In this document: one piece after another, positions 45,333 to 55,892 of the stretch
Numbering within the stretch: position 1 is the stretch's first letter
Layout: each line of letters starts with the position of its first letter
Assembly (NCBI RefSeq): GCF_016097555.1
Contig: NC_054707.1
Span: forward strand, 47,023,692-47,087,691
Length of the DNA stretch: 64,000 nucleotides
Direction: 5' to 3'
Source of the DNA: Gigantopelta aegis
Taxonomy: Eukaryota > Mollusca > Gastropoda > Neomphalida > Peltospiridae
Notes under the pieces: model-generated
What the model saw: only the letters and a program-made list of their open reading frames with translations
The model's database searches: none
What the model was told of the DNA's origin: nothing
Translations under genes and position numbers: made by a program

Positions 45333-46865
45333 GATACCACATTAATTGTGTCAAATACTTTGGAGGCTTTCACCCCTCTTGAAGAGCATTCCATAAAAAA
45401 GCAACATGGCAGAAAACTGCATGTATTTTTCCCTATGCAATCTCAGCAAAGACGATATCGGCGACACGTTGCAGTCTCGTGTGTGGGGAATCTGTATATT
45501 TGTAGTGGGTTTTTTTGCGATTTCTGTGTGGACAAACTTTGGAGGAAATCCAACGGCAATTAAAGGTAGGAGAGTAATTTTTCGTAGTTAAGAATTTGGT
45601 TCGGACACTAGTACAACGATCAAAAACACGTTTAATATACAGCCACTAATATATTTGATATGTAATTACATTCGTCGAAACGTCTGTTAGTCAATAACAT
45701 CTAAAAAAAAAAAAAAAATTGCAGCAAACTCAGGAATGTCCCTTTAACATAAACATATAAGTACCATTTGTGACATCGAATAGCCGATGTGTATTTGTTG
45801 TGCTGCGGTGTCATTAAACATTCATTCATTCACTCCAGTTAACGAGACATAATATATTCGGCAACAGAAATGTTTTTGGAATCTTTAAATTCCACCCAGA
45901 ATTAATTTTAAAGTTAAATTAAAAAACCACTGATTTTTATACAAAGTTTTCACATATACTTCCCTTGATTTGTGTATTGTATTATACTTTTAAGTGGTTT
46001 TATATAATTATATAAATAATATTTTCATATACTTACCATTTGTGACAACCAGTAGACGATGTGTATTTTTGTGTTGGGGTGTCGTTAAACACTCCTTCTT
46101 TCATTAATTATTTTTTGCATTTGCCATAGTTTGATACCCAATAGCCGATGTATTTTTCGTGCTGTGGTGTTAAACATTCAAACAGGTTCATTGTTGTTGG
46201 TTGGGACATTTTGTTTTGTTTTGGGTTGGGGTTTTATATATGGAATATGGAATAAGTACTTGTAGTCAAAATAAGATATGGCGATGATAACGTATGAATA
46301 TATTATTAAACAGTTTCAGTGTCCATGATTGCGGGAGCCAAAGCCTGCTGCTGCTGCCATCGGGACAAGAAGAAGTAACGATCGAAATCATAGGTCTATT
46401 ACAAACGGGTAACCAAATTTTCATGAAACTAATCTTTCTAGCCTTCTCACGCACGAACACCCAGATTTCGTAACTTTCACGTGAAATTAATGTCTTCCGT
46501 TTCCATCTGTTATGCAATTTTATGATTTTTATAAAATCTTGTTCAGAAAAGGAAAATAGCAGTCATTACTACTGGTTATTATTTCACTAAATGTGATAGG
46601 AAAGAGCTCCATTTTCTGCTGTCTGCTCCCACCCACCCGTCTGTTCTGTAGTTTTGTGATTTTCGAATTGACACCAAAACATGAAAGATGCACAACAAAT
46701 TAAGCACATGTACAGAACTGTTTCTCTTGTTTTTCAGCTACAAGTCGAAAATATTGCCATGCCTAACTGAAGATGAACGACAAGAATCCTATTATAAATG
46801 TTTTATAAGCAGTAATGATACATTTGATAATTTTATACTTTGAAATAAATGTCTGTCAAGTGTGT
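41742..46865 (+). CDS. Putative secreted micropeptide gene, copy C
   Basis: Exon 1 (41742-41775) encodes [11 protein letters not shown], ends phase 1 at GTAAGT. Exon 2 (46314-46408) follows 'ttattaaacag', encodes [20 protein letters not shown] and stops at 46376-46378; a donor-like GTAACC lies 30 bp later. A strong acceptor (TTTCTCTTGTTTTTCAG) at 46737 and AATAAA at 46844-46849 suggest a non-coding third exon. The cleaved product would be [10 protein letters not shown]. The 4.5-kb intron is packed with transposons. No known homologue; function unknown. Confidence 0.55.
41948..42289 (+). mobile_element. TTAA MITE, left end missing
   Basis: Body and right end of the family ('gcagcaaactcgggaatgtc'), with TTAA at the right. 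The left 50 bp are absent. Confidence 0.85.
42842..43798. mobile_element. DNA element with 20-bp terminal inverted repeats
   Basis: TGTCCGGTGTATCGGCGCAC at 42842-42861 is repeated perfectly inverted at 43779-43798. A third, imperfect copy (GCGCCGAATCACCGGACA) lies inside near 43599. Flanks show no clear target duplication. Superfamily not recognised. Confidence 0.7.
43088..43456 (+). CDS. Unknown ORF inside the TIR element
   Basis: An open frame of up to 122 codons, Lys-rich at first, then NENFTPSLTVIPIKKHKSEI and later CVHNLPEKNQINVGILAMHD and VCFCSIVPL. The second half looks more protein-like than random AT-rich DNA. It is the only long frame within the 957-bp element, so it may be a relic of its transposase. 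No motif recognised. Confidence 0.25.
   Translation: MILIKNVKTSLKTPFPHFKNYSKQYKCNYFCSVIFLFKPKKKTGKCKPNENFTPSLTVIPIKKHKSEIRSTCVHNLPEKNQINVGILAMHDNEHVCFCSIVPLKKTIPKLIMRWVICDRSFS
43945..44080. repeat. Small palindromic element
   Basis: ACTGATTTTACGAAACTCG near 43978 is mirrored by CGTTTCGTAAAATCAGT near 44044, with further pairing outward (ATTATTACACG / CTCGTATAATAAT). A short MITE-like hairpin of about 130 bp. Confidence 0.7.
44095..44235 (+). mobile_element. SINE fragment, second family
   Basis: 'tataaaagaccccttgcta' and 'gacatccaatagccgacg' identify the 3' half of the second SINE family. Confidence 0.65.
44305..44815 (+). mobile_element. Scrambled LINE C-terminal fragments
   Basis: Pieces of the RNase H-distal and zinc-finger region in mixed order: CEHCRLL-like codons at 44325, then 'ctggcaagatcactgggaag', then repeats of the 'gcggtgcaggaaggatga' segment at 44500 and 44757. 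Product of repeated insertion and deletion. Confidence 0.6.
44818..45748 (-). mobile_element. TTAA MITE split by the foldback element
   Basis: MITE halves at 44818-44985 and 45613-45748 in minus orientation join to the family consensus when the foldback copy is removed. This shows the foldback sequence is mobile. Confidence 0.8.
44986..45612. mobile_element. Foldback element, copy 2
   Basis: Inverted arms 44986-45230 and 45360-45612 with ends TTGTCCGAAC and GTTCGGACA inserted into a MITE at CTAG, duplicating TA (or CTA). The right arm has an intact frame MAENCMYFSLCNLSKDDIGD, then a hydrophobic VWGICIFVVGFFAISVW, then a donor-like AAAGGTAGGAG, so it could be a captured membrane-protein first exon. 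The spacer has a T26 run. Confidence 0.75.
45749..46175 (+). mobile_element. LINE 3' ends (two nested tails)
   Basis: A tail ending 'gtcattaaacattcattcat' at about 45820 is followed by a type A 3' UTR to about 46105 and a type B end at about 46120-46175. Several 5'-truncated insertions stacked at ATTC tails. Confidence 0.75.
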
Positions 46866-47029
46866 TTTTGTTGTTAATATATACTCGATTACGAAATATA
46901 TTGCAAGTTCACGTATTTAGATATGCAGCTGTTTTTGGACAAAGTCCATTCGTCATTTCCAATAAATATTATGTTAAAAAGGAAGGGCTTAAAAGTGATT
47001 GACAAGACAGAATAGAGAGCAGATCGAAA

Positions 47030-49313
47030 AGTTATGCTCCATCTCAACGTGACATCGCCAATGCACTGGCAGACAACTTTTCTCACAACTCCTCTTCTGC
47101 TTTCAGCTCAGATGCTTTTACATCTGTCCGTACTAAAGCTGAAAAGCAACCTATTAATTTTTCATCTGAGAATGCTGAAGTATACAACAGGCCCTTCTCT
47201 TCGGAGGAGTTGCAGGATGCTCTTCGAAAAGCCCATGATACTTCGGTGGGACCAGATGAAATACATTACCAACTACTAAAACACTTACCCAAATCTTCTC
47301 TTGTAGTTCTTTTGAACATCTTTAATAAAATCTGGAGTTCTGGTGACTTTCCTTCTGATTGGAGGAAGGCTATTATAATTCCTATTCCAAAGCCTGGCAA
47401 GGATCCTACTGACCCTACCAGTTACCGCCCTCACAAGCTGCATCTGCAAAACTATGGAACGAATGATCAGTCGTAGACTTGTCTGGTTTCTCGAGTCCCA
47501 CAAATTGCTTACTAACGTGCAATGTGGGTTCAGATCCAGTCGAGGTACGGTTGATCATCTCGTTCGTTTTGAAACGTTTTGTCGCGAGGCCTTCGTCAAT
47601 AATCAACACCTGGTTTCTGTGTTCTTTGATTTGGAAAAGGCCTACGATACCACATGGAAGTATGGGATTTTAAAAGACCTCCATGGCATGGGCCTAAGAG
47701 GTCTTCTTCCAAATTTTATTTCTAACTTTTTAAAAGATAGAATTTTTAAAGTGCGAGTGGGATCCACGTTTTCAGATTCCCACTCACAAGACATGGGGGT
47801 GCCCCAAGGTAGCATCCTGTCGGTTACCCTATTCTTAATTAAAATTAACAGCATCGCCCAGTGTTTAAAACCTGGTGTCGATTGCTCACTATACGTTGAC
47901 GATTTTCAGATTTGTTACAGGTCGTCCAATATGAGTATCATTGAGCGTCAGTTGCAGCTTTGTTTGAATAAGCTTCAACAATGGACAACTGACAATGGCT
48001 TTCGATTCTCAAAGTCAAAAACGGTCTGTATGCACTTCTGCCAGAAAAGAGGTCACCGCCTAGACCCTCAGCTGTTTCTGGACAAAAGCCCGATTACCGT
48101 GGTCGAGGAGACCAAATTTCTGGGAATTATATTTGACAGGAAGCTATCTTTCATACCTCATTTAAAATATGTTAAAAAGAAAGGGCTAAAGGCCCTAAAT
48201 ATTCTCAAAGTTATTGCCAGCACAGAGTGGGTAGCAGACCGTAAAGGTTATGCTCCGACCTTTGATTAGATCTAAACTAGATTACGGCTCTATTGTGTAT
48301 GGGTCGGCACGCAAGACTTACTTGCAGATGCTTGATCCCATACACAACCAGGGACTTGTTCTGAAAGAACATCTCCTGTGGAAAGTTTGTACGTCGATGC
48401 ACACGAACCTAGTTTGGGTGCTAGACGTGCAAAGCTGTCTCTGCAGTATGCTACCAAGATAAAGTCAATGCCAAAACACCCCACCCATAACGCTATCTTT
48501 GACAACCGATTTATGAACTTGTTTGATGCGAAGCCAAATGCAATCTGCACATTTGGTCTTCGCATTAGGCAGCTTTTATCTGCTTCCAACATTGATCTTT
48601 CAGACATTTTGGAAACACCTTCATATTTTGTTTTGCCACCTTGGTGCATAAAACCACCTAAAATTGTGTTGGATCTCGTGCATCTGAAGAAAGATCGCAC
48701 AGATCCAATTATTTATAACCAATATTTTATGGAAATAAAAGAGAAATACTGTGACTACATCCCTATTTACACGGATGGGTCACGGGATGGGAATTCTGTG
48801 GCTTGTGCCACAGTTTTTCCATGAGACAAAATAATCTCTATGAGATTGCCTGATTTGGCATCTATATTTAGTGCCGAAACTTGGGCAATTATTAAAGCCC
48901 TAGAGAAAATCAAAAACTCTAGCTCCTCTAAATTTATAATCTATACCGACTCACTTTCGTGTCTCCAGTCTTTACAATATATGAAGCTGGAACATCCCTT
49001 AATTGGGATGCTGATACGAAAGTGTGTCTTTTTATCTATTAACAATAAGAATATTGTGTTTTGTTGGGTACCCAGCTATGTTGGCATTAGAGGCAATGAA
49101 AGGGCAGATTGTGCTGCCAAGTCTGCTTTGACTTTGCCACGTGCCAATGCTGGTATTCCCTATAGTGATCTCAAACATCACATAAATAATTATATCTTTT
49201 CTACTTGGCAAGATGATTGGAACGGTGCGGTTGCGAACAAGCTTCATTCTGTTAAGCCAGTCCTCCTATAGGCGGTGCAGAAGGGATGAAATAGTTTTGT
49301 GTCGTGCTCGCAT
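47030..49313 (+). mobile_element. LINE copy, RT to RNase H (5'-truncated)
   Basis: From RHDIANALADN through RT and RNase H. RT motifs include PKPGKDPTDPTSYRP, FFDLEKAYDTTWKYG, PQGSILSVTLF and YVDD (near 47897). RNase H includes YTDGSRDGN and VPSYVGIRGNERAD, where the usual His of VPSH is Tyr. One open frame covers 47454-48269. It is interrupted at 49314 by a short ribozyme element and resumes at 49628. Confidence 0.93.
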
Positions 49314-49327
49314 CGGACATACTTACA

Positions 49328-49613
49328 GAATGAATGAATGAATATTTAACGACACCCCAACACGAAAAATACATCGGCTATTGGGTGTCAAACTATGGTA
49401 ATGCAAATAAATAAAGTGATGATCAACATCAATATAAAAATTCAAGGTTTAAACAAAAACAGTGTAAAGAACTGTGCAAAAATACAAATACAAATATCAC
49501 AGAATTTTACGGACACCGAATTTTACTCTAAACTTCAATTTGTGCTGTATTGGCCATTCTCAAAGAGAATGTTACACCCCTGCACCACGGTGAGGTTACA
49601 GCACGCGCAGGGG
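49328..49613 (-). mobile_element. Short ribozyme-LINE derivative, copy 5 (best preserved)
   Basis: 286 bp inserted into the LINE copy, with perfect CGGACATACTTACA at 49314-49327 and 49614-49627. On the minus strand it starts exactly at P1 and then runs into LINE 3' UTR and an ATTC tail. Confidence 0.95.
49541..49613 (-). ncRNA. HDV-like ribozyme, reference copy
   Basis: Reading 5' to 3' from 49613: P1 CCCCTGC; linker GC; P2 GTGCTGTA; P3 ACC; loop UCACCGU; P3' GGT; P1' GCAGGGG; UGUAA; P4 CATTCTC-TTT-GAGAATG; joining GCCAA; P2' TACAGCAC. P1 has 7, P2 8, P3 3 and P4 7 pairs with no mismatch. The order, the 2-nt P1/P2 linker, the UCNNCGY-type L3 and the GCNRA joining strand with its catalytic C all match the HDV family. 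P1.1 would be weak. Confidence 0.88.
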
Positions 49614-49627
49614 CGGACATACTTACA

Positions 49628-50062
49628 TTACCCATTCATTTATTCTCAAGAAGGATCCTCCACCTCAGTGTTAGCATTGTCAGTGTACACTGACGGTGCA
49701 CCATATGTTGGTGGAGTGTAATCATCTGATCCAGACTAGAAACGATATATTCGAAGCAAGGGATGTGGTGGATTCCACTCTGAACTTGTACTAAAGTTTT
49801 TAAAAGAAACTGGATTTTATTCCAAATTTATATTTAATATTTGATTTGTAACATGAATTCTACCTTTATAACAAATGTGATATGTATTATTTTGTACAGC
49901 TCTTTACACTGTCTTTGACTTAACATTTCAAATTTCATGTACCACTACACAGCTCTATACACTGTTTTTAACCTAACCTTTTATTTTTACCATTGTATGA
50001 CACCCAATAGCCGATGTATTATTTGTGCTGGGGTGTCGTTAAACATCCATTCAATACAATAC
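49628..50062 (+). mobile_element. Continuation of the interrupted LINE, 3' end
   Basis: Resumes with 'ttacccattcatttattctc', the zinc-finger codons and the 3' UTR to 'gctggggtgtcgttaaac', then a (CAATA)n tail. Confidence 0.88.
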
Positions 50063-50094
50063 AATACAATGCTCCACTTATATAGATATCTAGT

Positions 50095-50915
50095 GAGGTG
50101 AAAACATGACTATGGATGCATTGTGTATGGGTCAGCACAATTACATCCCAGTCTACACAGACGCCGGATCACAGGATTGGAATTCTGTGGATTCTTTTAG
50201 TTTTTCGGACAATTTCCATAAGATTGGATAGCTGATTCAGCATCAGTCTTTACTGCTGAAATTTGGGCAATCATTGAAGCCGTGGAACAGATTAAGAATC
50301 TTTTTTACAGACTCACTTCCGTGTCTTAAAGTTTTATACCACATGAAATTGAAGCATATTGGATGGTGAGACGAAAGTGTTTCTTTTTATCCATTGCCAA
50401 TAAAAAATGTTATATCTTGTTGGGTATCTTTTTGATTTGGAAAGATGATCGGGACGTGGTCGTGGCAGGAAGGATGAAGTAGTCTTGTGCCACGCCCGTA
50501 TAGCCGAACAGGCTTCATTTTGTCGTGGGAGTCGAACTACAGGCGGTGCAGGAAGGATGAAGTAGTCTTGTGCCACGCCCGTATAGACCATAGCTATTTG
50601 ACGCATTCATTTATGTAAAGAAAGTCCCTCAGTGTAAACTGACTGGGCCACATTTTGGTGGAGTGTAATCATCTGAAGACGTTGAAAAGTGATATATTTG
50701 ACAACAGAAATGTTTGGGAATCTTTTAAATACCACCCTCAATTTTAAAATTTTAAAACACTTTGATTTCTATACCAAATTTTAAAACATACTTACCTTGA
50801 TATTTGTATTTATACTGTGGGGTTTTTTACATAATTGTATAAAACTTCCCTAATACTTACCTTGTTATGACACCCAATAGCCGATGTGTATTTTTGTGTT
50901 GGGGTGTCTGGTGAG
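50095..50915 (+). mobile_element. Degraded LINE 3' portion
   Basis: RNase H scraps (YTDAGSQDWN-like at about 50150), a local duplication of 'gcaggaaggatgaagtagtc' (50466 and 50550), then a type A 3' UTR to 50915. Many deletions. Confidence 0.75.
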
Positions 50916-51098
50916 GTCTGTGGAAGTAAGGTAGGTTTAACCCGAGTACTCTGCCAATACAGACACCCCGTTCGATAATGTACCGGTTAAATACGTAAGT
51001 GCTGACGGGTTTCTTCCTGTAGTGTGTGTGTGTGTATTTGTTATCTGCGAACTCAAAAATTATGAATGCAATGGGTCAAATTTACAAAGCCTGTTTAA

Positions 51099-51457
51099 AG
51101 GGACATTCCTGAGTTTGCTGCACTTTTCAAGATGATGTCGACTTTCAGAGACTTTTTAACGATTGTATTACATATCAAATATATTTTTCTGCATACTATA
51201 TTAGTGGCTATATATTAAACGTCTTTCTGATCGTTCTAATATTTGTACTAGATTAAATTTAATTTCATTTCCTAAAATATGTTTTTTTCGTACGTACGAA
51301 TTTATTTGAAGACAAATATTAAGACGACCAGAAACACATTGAATATACAGACATTGATATTCTAAACAAGAACACATATTTAATATGTAAGTTTAATCGT
51401 AAAAAGATTTTATTAGTCGGAAACATCTTACAATGCAGCAAACTCAGGAATGTCCCT
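51099..51457 (+). mobile_element. TTAA MITE, full-length reference
   Basis: TTAA at 51095-51098 and 51458-51461. Inverted ends AGGGACATTCCTGAGTTTGC and its complement extend imperfectly along both arms to a central TTCGTACGTACGAA. 359 bp, non-coding. Confidence 0.93.
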
Positions 51458-51966
51458 TTAAGACATGCACACGTGTAACTTTGTGCATTTACAATCCTGC
51501 GTATTAAGAAAAACAGGCTTCGTAAATGCGGCCCTAGAAGATCACCATTTGTAGATTGTCACAAAGTAAAATGGCTCTATTGATGGAAAGTTTACAATAA
51601 CTACACTACGAAATAACTGTTGTACAAATATCGGAAGTTTGGTTCAAAACGAAGTTTCACATTTTAAATGTTTTGGTAAATGCATTGCTACATCTTCACA
51701 ACACCCTGTTATCCTTGGAACAAACGCTCTTTTCGCAAATAGGGGTTGGTTAAACCACATAGCATTCATAAAGATTGGCTCCTCTTCCAGTAGACTATGA
51801 TTTCCAACAAAATAATCTTCGCTATTCTGGAGCCTCTCTAAAGAAAATGACGGGAAGGTGTTGGTCGGCAGGTTCGCTTGCACTCCTTGTTGATTGACCT
51901 CCATTGGTGGTCAATTGGATCCCGCACTGCTGGAGAACATCCAGGAGGGGAGGGTAGGCGATGACG

Positions 51967-52219
51967 TTAAGGCGGGGCCATCTGCTGCAGGGGCTCGCAG
52001 AGTCCACGAAACTCGTTCAACCTCCTTTCTTTGGTTTTGATAACCCGGTCCAAAGTATCCGTTAACTCCCTCCCCTGCAACCGATGGAGACGACGTAGAT
52101 GTGTTGCATCAGACAGCCTCTTGTGATTGGTTTCATATCGTGTACAGGGATAGTAAATGCAGGTCCTGGCGTGGACTTGGTCCAGTGGACGATGTACTTC
52201 TTCTTGCCTTTGAAGAATA
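51967..52219 (-). CDS. Unknown exon-like open frame
   Basis: After a 'gcgttacag' acceptor the minus strand encodes ILQRQEEVHRPLDQVHARTC, then IYYPCTRYETNHKRLSDATH, then LRRLHRLQGRELTDTLDRVI and a stop at 51969-51967. Composition and length (about 83 codons) suggest a real exon or exon relic. Family not recognised. 51465-51966 contains no other recognised feature. Confidence 0.35.
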
Positions 52220-52511
52220 CTGTAACGCCTTTAATCCAAAATAACTATATAAATAGCCAGTCAAATAATTATGAATCTACGGATTTGATAGATAATTTTA
52301 AAAATCAATATCATCCATTACATAGCTTTTTACATGTTGGCGTGACGACGACGTGAGTATTCTCTTTAAGACTTCATGAAAGCTTGGTTTGAAAAAGAAA
52401 AAACTTACAAAAAATCATGTCGTTAGTAAATAAACACAAGACTTTCTTTCGAAAATGGAATTTGATTACCGAAATTATTTCTGCACATTTTTACACTTTA
52501 CTCAAAATTCC

Positions 52512-52655
52512 ATATCCTCTGCAAACAGGACAGGTAAAGTGACTTAACCTCCCTCTTTTTACCCTCCTGAACCACCTGTCACCACCACATCCTCTGGAAA
52601 CGGGGCAGGTAAAGTGAGCTAACCTCCCTCTTTCTCCCCTCCTGAATCACCTGCC
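52512..52655. repeat. Two-unit tandem duplication
   Basis: About 73 bp containing 'ggtaaagtgacttaacctcc' is repeated once as 'ggtaaagtgagctaacctcc'. No coding frame evident. Confidence 0.7.
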
Positions 52656-52699
52656 CCAGACGTTTCTTCTGACGAATCTGTTTTGTCGTGTCTCTTTTT

Positions 52700-53130
52700 A
52701 AAATATTTTATTTAACGATGAACTCAACACATTTTATTTACAGATAACGAAGGAGGAACCCCGCTGTCACCACTTCATGGGCTATTTTCATATCCAAAGA
52801 CAGAATAGCACATACCACGGCCTTTGATGTACCAGTCGTGATGCACTGGCTGGAGCGAGAAACAGCTCAATCGGCCGACTGACGGGGATCGATCCCAAAC
52901 TGACCGCGCATCAAGCGAGCGCTTTACCACTTGCTTACGTCTCGCCCGTTTTGTGGTGGTGTGATTTATTAACCATCGGCTATTGGATGTAAACATTTGG
53001 TAATTCTAACATAGTTTACATTAATAGCAAGGGGTCTTTTATATATCCCACAGGCAAGATAGTACATTACCACGGCCTTTGATATACCAGAAGTGGTGCA
53101 CTGCCTGGAGCGATAAATAGCCCCCCCCCC
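52700..53130 (-). mobile_element. SINE copy and second SINE fragment
   Basis: 52700-52950 is a minus-strand hybrid SINE ending in the tRNA-like head ('gcgctttaccacttgctta' on +, B-box GGATCGATCCC). 52972-53130 is another fragment of the second family, followed by C17. Confidence 0.7.
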
Positions 53131-53309
53131 CCCCCCAACAAATAAAATATTTTGTGTAGGTGAATCCTTGTGTAAGTCTTTTTAAGGCTAATTGAAGGTG
53201 TAATATTATTTAGACTTCATTCCAAACTAAAATCGTCAACAATTGAAATGTCCATATTTTCTTCCAAACAGCACTTGTAATCCCATACATGTTCTTCGAT
53301 TTTCTTCGA

Positions 53310-53868
53310 CACCTAATAGCCAATCTTTATTTTTGTGCTGGTGTGTCGTTGTACATTCATCCATTCACTCAAAAACGTGGAATAAGATATCCTTTCTGTA
53401 CAATAAGACGAAATGTTCTTGATCTGGCCATATAAAAAAAAAAAAAATCTTATCAAGAAATGACATTTAACAACCAAACTCTTGATTCATTGTCCAGTAT
53501 TTCTCAGCTTCATTTGGCTCCGCACCTGCGGCTAAGAAGGACCCTCCTTCTCAGTATGAACGTTGTCGTGTCCACTGGTGCGCCACATTTTGGTGGAGTG
53601 TAATCGTCTGAAGCCGACGAGAAATGGTATGTTTGGCAACAGAAATGTGTTGGAATCTTTTACATTCCACTCAGAATTAATTTTAAAACACTGATTTCTA
53701 TACAAAATTTTAAAATATACTTACCTTGATGTTTGTATTGTACTTGTCCACACAGCCGTGGTTTTACATAATTGTATAAATAATATTTCCATATACTTAC
53801 CTTTTATAACACCCAATAGCCGATGTGTATTTTTGTGCTGGGGTGTCGTTAAACATTAATTAATTCAT
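53310..53868 (+). mobile_element. LINE 3' end fragments
   Basis: A bare tail at about 53310-53370 and, after a 150-bp unassigned stretch, a longer type A 3' end from about 53535 to 53868. Confidence 0.75.
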
Positions 53869-54040
53869 TGTTGCATCAATTCTTAGTTGAGTTAAATATT
53901 TTCCCTTTAGACCATCTTTGGTATGTTGATCTGAAAGGGTGTAGCTCTTTGTCGTCTTTCCTTTCCTCTTTTTAATACTCCTGGGGGTTTTTTCTAGCTT
54001 AGATGTCAGACCTATTAATCAGGTTAAACATGTCCATCAA

Positions 54041-54394
54041 AGGGACATTCCTGAGTTTGCTGCAATTTTTAAGATGTTATCGATTATAATTACATATCTA
54101 ATATATAAAATATTAGTAGCTGTATATTAGGTGTTTCTGATCGTTCCAATATTTGTACTAGGTTAAATTTCATTTTATTTCTTAAAATATTGTTTTTTAG
54201 TACACGTACGAAATTATTTGAAGACAAAATCCAGTTTGGGCTTCTTAGAAATATCAAGATGACCAGAAAATATTGAATATACAGACACTGATATTCTCAA
54301 CAAGAAACTATATTTAATATGTAACTTTAATCCTAGAAATATTTTATTAGTTTGAAACATCTTACAATGGAGCAAACTCAAGAATGTCCCTTTT
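54041..54394 (+). mobile_element. TTAA MITE, near full length
   Basis: AGGGACATTCCTGAGTTTGC at 54041 and inverted end at 54394. The left TTAA has changed to ATCAA. 54400-54820 contains no recognised feature. Confidence 0.87.
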
Positions 54395-54829
54395 AAAAGG
54401 AGCTTAGAGTATCTAAAAACAAGCCTAACACAATAATTTCAACCATCTTAATCCAAACCCGACGTCTACTGTAAAGAATAATTTAGAGAACAGTTGGTTC
54501 AGGAAACACGTTTGATGAAATGTAACGTAAGCGGTGTCCCGATTGTGTTCCGCTTCGCTCAAACTATCCAAAAGAAAGATATACTGAAACGACTTGGAAT
54601 ACATATAGCACAGGGATAAATTAATAGAAGTTTAAGAACAAGAGTTGTCGATTATAGTATCCTTCGACTATAAACAACAAAACCGTGCGAGTTTCCATTA
54701 CTTATTTAAGCAGTAAGCATCGTGACATGGGGGTATTAATTTCCAGAATAACAACTGACGGATTATTAATCGAGTACAGTCAGTAACGTGTGTGACCACC
54801 TCTGTCAAGGCAGTCCCGGGAGTGGTAGT

Positions 54830-55498
54830 CTTGTGCCGTGTCCGCATCGGCCATACATATTTGACACATTTATTTAGTTTAAAGGACCCTGCTCCTTAGT
54901 GTGAACATTGCCAGTGTACGCTGACTGTGCGCCACATTTTGGTGGAGTGTGATCATTTCAAGCCGACGACAAATGATATATTTGGCAACAGAAATGTTTT
55001 GGAATCCTTTAAATTCCATCCAGAATTAATTGTAAAGTTTTTGAAACAAGTTTTAAAGGCATGTTGGCACAGACCACTGACCTATTTAATGGTCTAACAA
55101 AGTATTATCTGAACAAATATAATTTGATTTGTCCCTAAATGTACTTTATTCAACCATCTTCATAACCACCATACTCCATTTATTAATGATATTTTCTAAA
55201 AATAATTGAATTATAGCAATGGTCCATAATTCAAAAACTAAAATTGCCGAGAAGGTCGACATGGATTTCACTCCATCATGGTTCAGTTAAGGGTGATACA
55301 ATACCTAGATTTGGTTTCTAACAATTAATGTAATTTTTAGAGAAATAAGGTCCTTAAATCCGTGACAGTATCCATTAAGGTTTACTTACCTTGATTTTTA
55401 TGTATTGTATTATACTTTCCCCATAACTCCTCACACTTATAATTTGTGATAGCCGATGTGTATTTTTGTGCTGGGGTGTCGTTAAACATTCATTCATT
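54830..55498 (+). mobile_element. LINE 3' end with a 320-bp insert
   Basis: LINE sequence 54830-55057 and 55375-55498 is interrupted by an unknown AT-rich block (55058-55374) without obvious inverted ends. It inserted into the Tc1 relic to its right. Confidence 0.75.
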
Positions 55499-55511
55499 CC
55501 ATTGCTGTACA

Positions 55512-55892
55512 CCGGCGTAGTGATTAGACCATCGGTTTATAGGCTGGTAGGTACTGGGTTCGGATCCCAGTCGAGGCATGGGATTTTTAATCAGATACCG
55601 ACTCCAAACCCTGAGTGAGTGCTCCGCAAGTCTCAATGGGTAGGTGTAAGCCACTTGCACCGACCAGTGTTCTATAACTGGTTCAACAAAGGCCATGGCT
55701 TGTGCTATCCTGCCTGTGGGAAGCGCAAATAAAATATTTCTTGCTGTTAATCGGAAAGAGTATCCCATGTAGTGCCGACAGCGGGTTTCCTCTCAAAATC
55801 TGCGTGGTCTTTAACGATATGTCTGACGCCATATAACCGTAAATAAAAAGTGTTGAGGGCGTCGTTAAATAAATAAATAAAAATATTTCTTT
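55512..55892 (+). mobile_element. tRNA-derived SINE, full copy with TSD
   Basis: Duplications CCATTGCTGTACA at 55499-55511 and 55893-55905. The head has a box A-like 'ggcgtagtgattagacc' and box B GGTTCGGATCCC; the tail ends 'gttaaataaataaata'. 381 bp. Confidence 0.93.

Noticed and set aside
49541..49613. Pol III (tRNA or 5S) promoter as the head of the short elements
   Set aside because: No box A or B or 5S-like internal boxes are seen, whereas every base of the head is explained by the ribozyme helices and matches the LINE's own 5' end.
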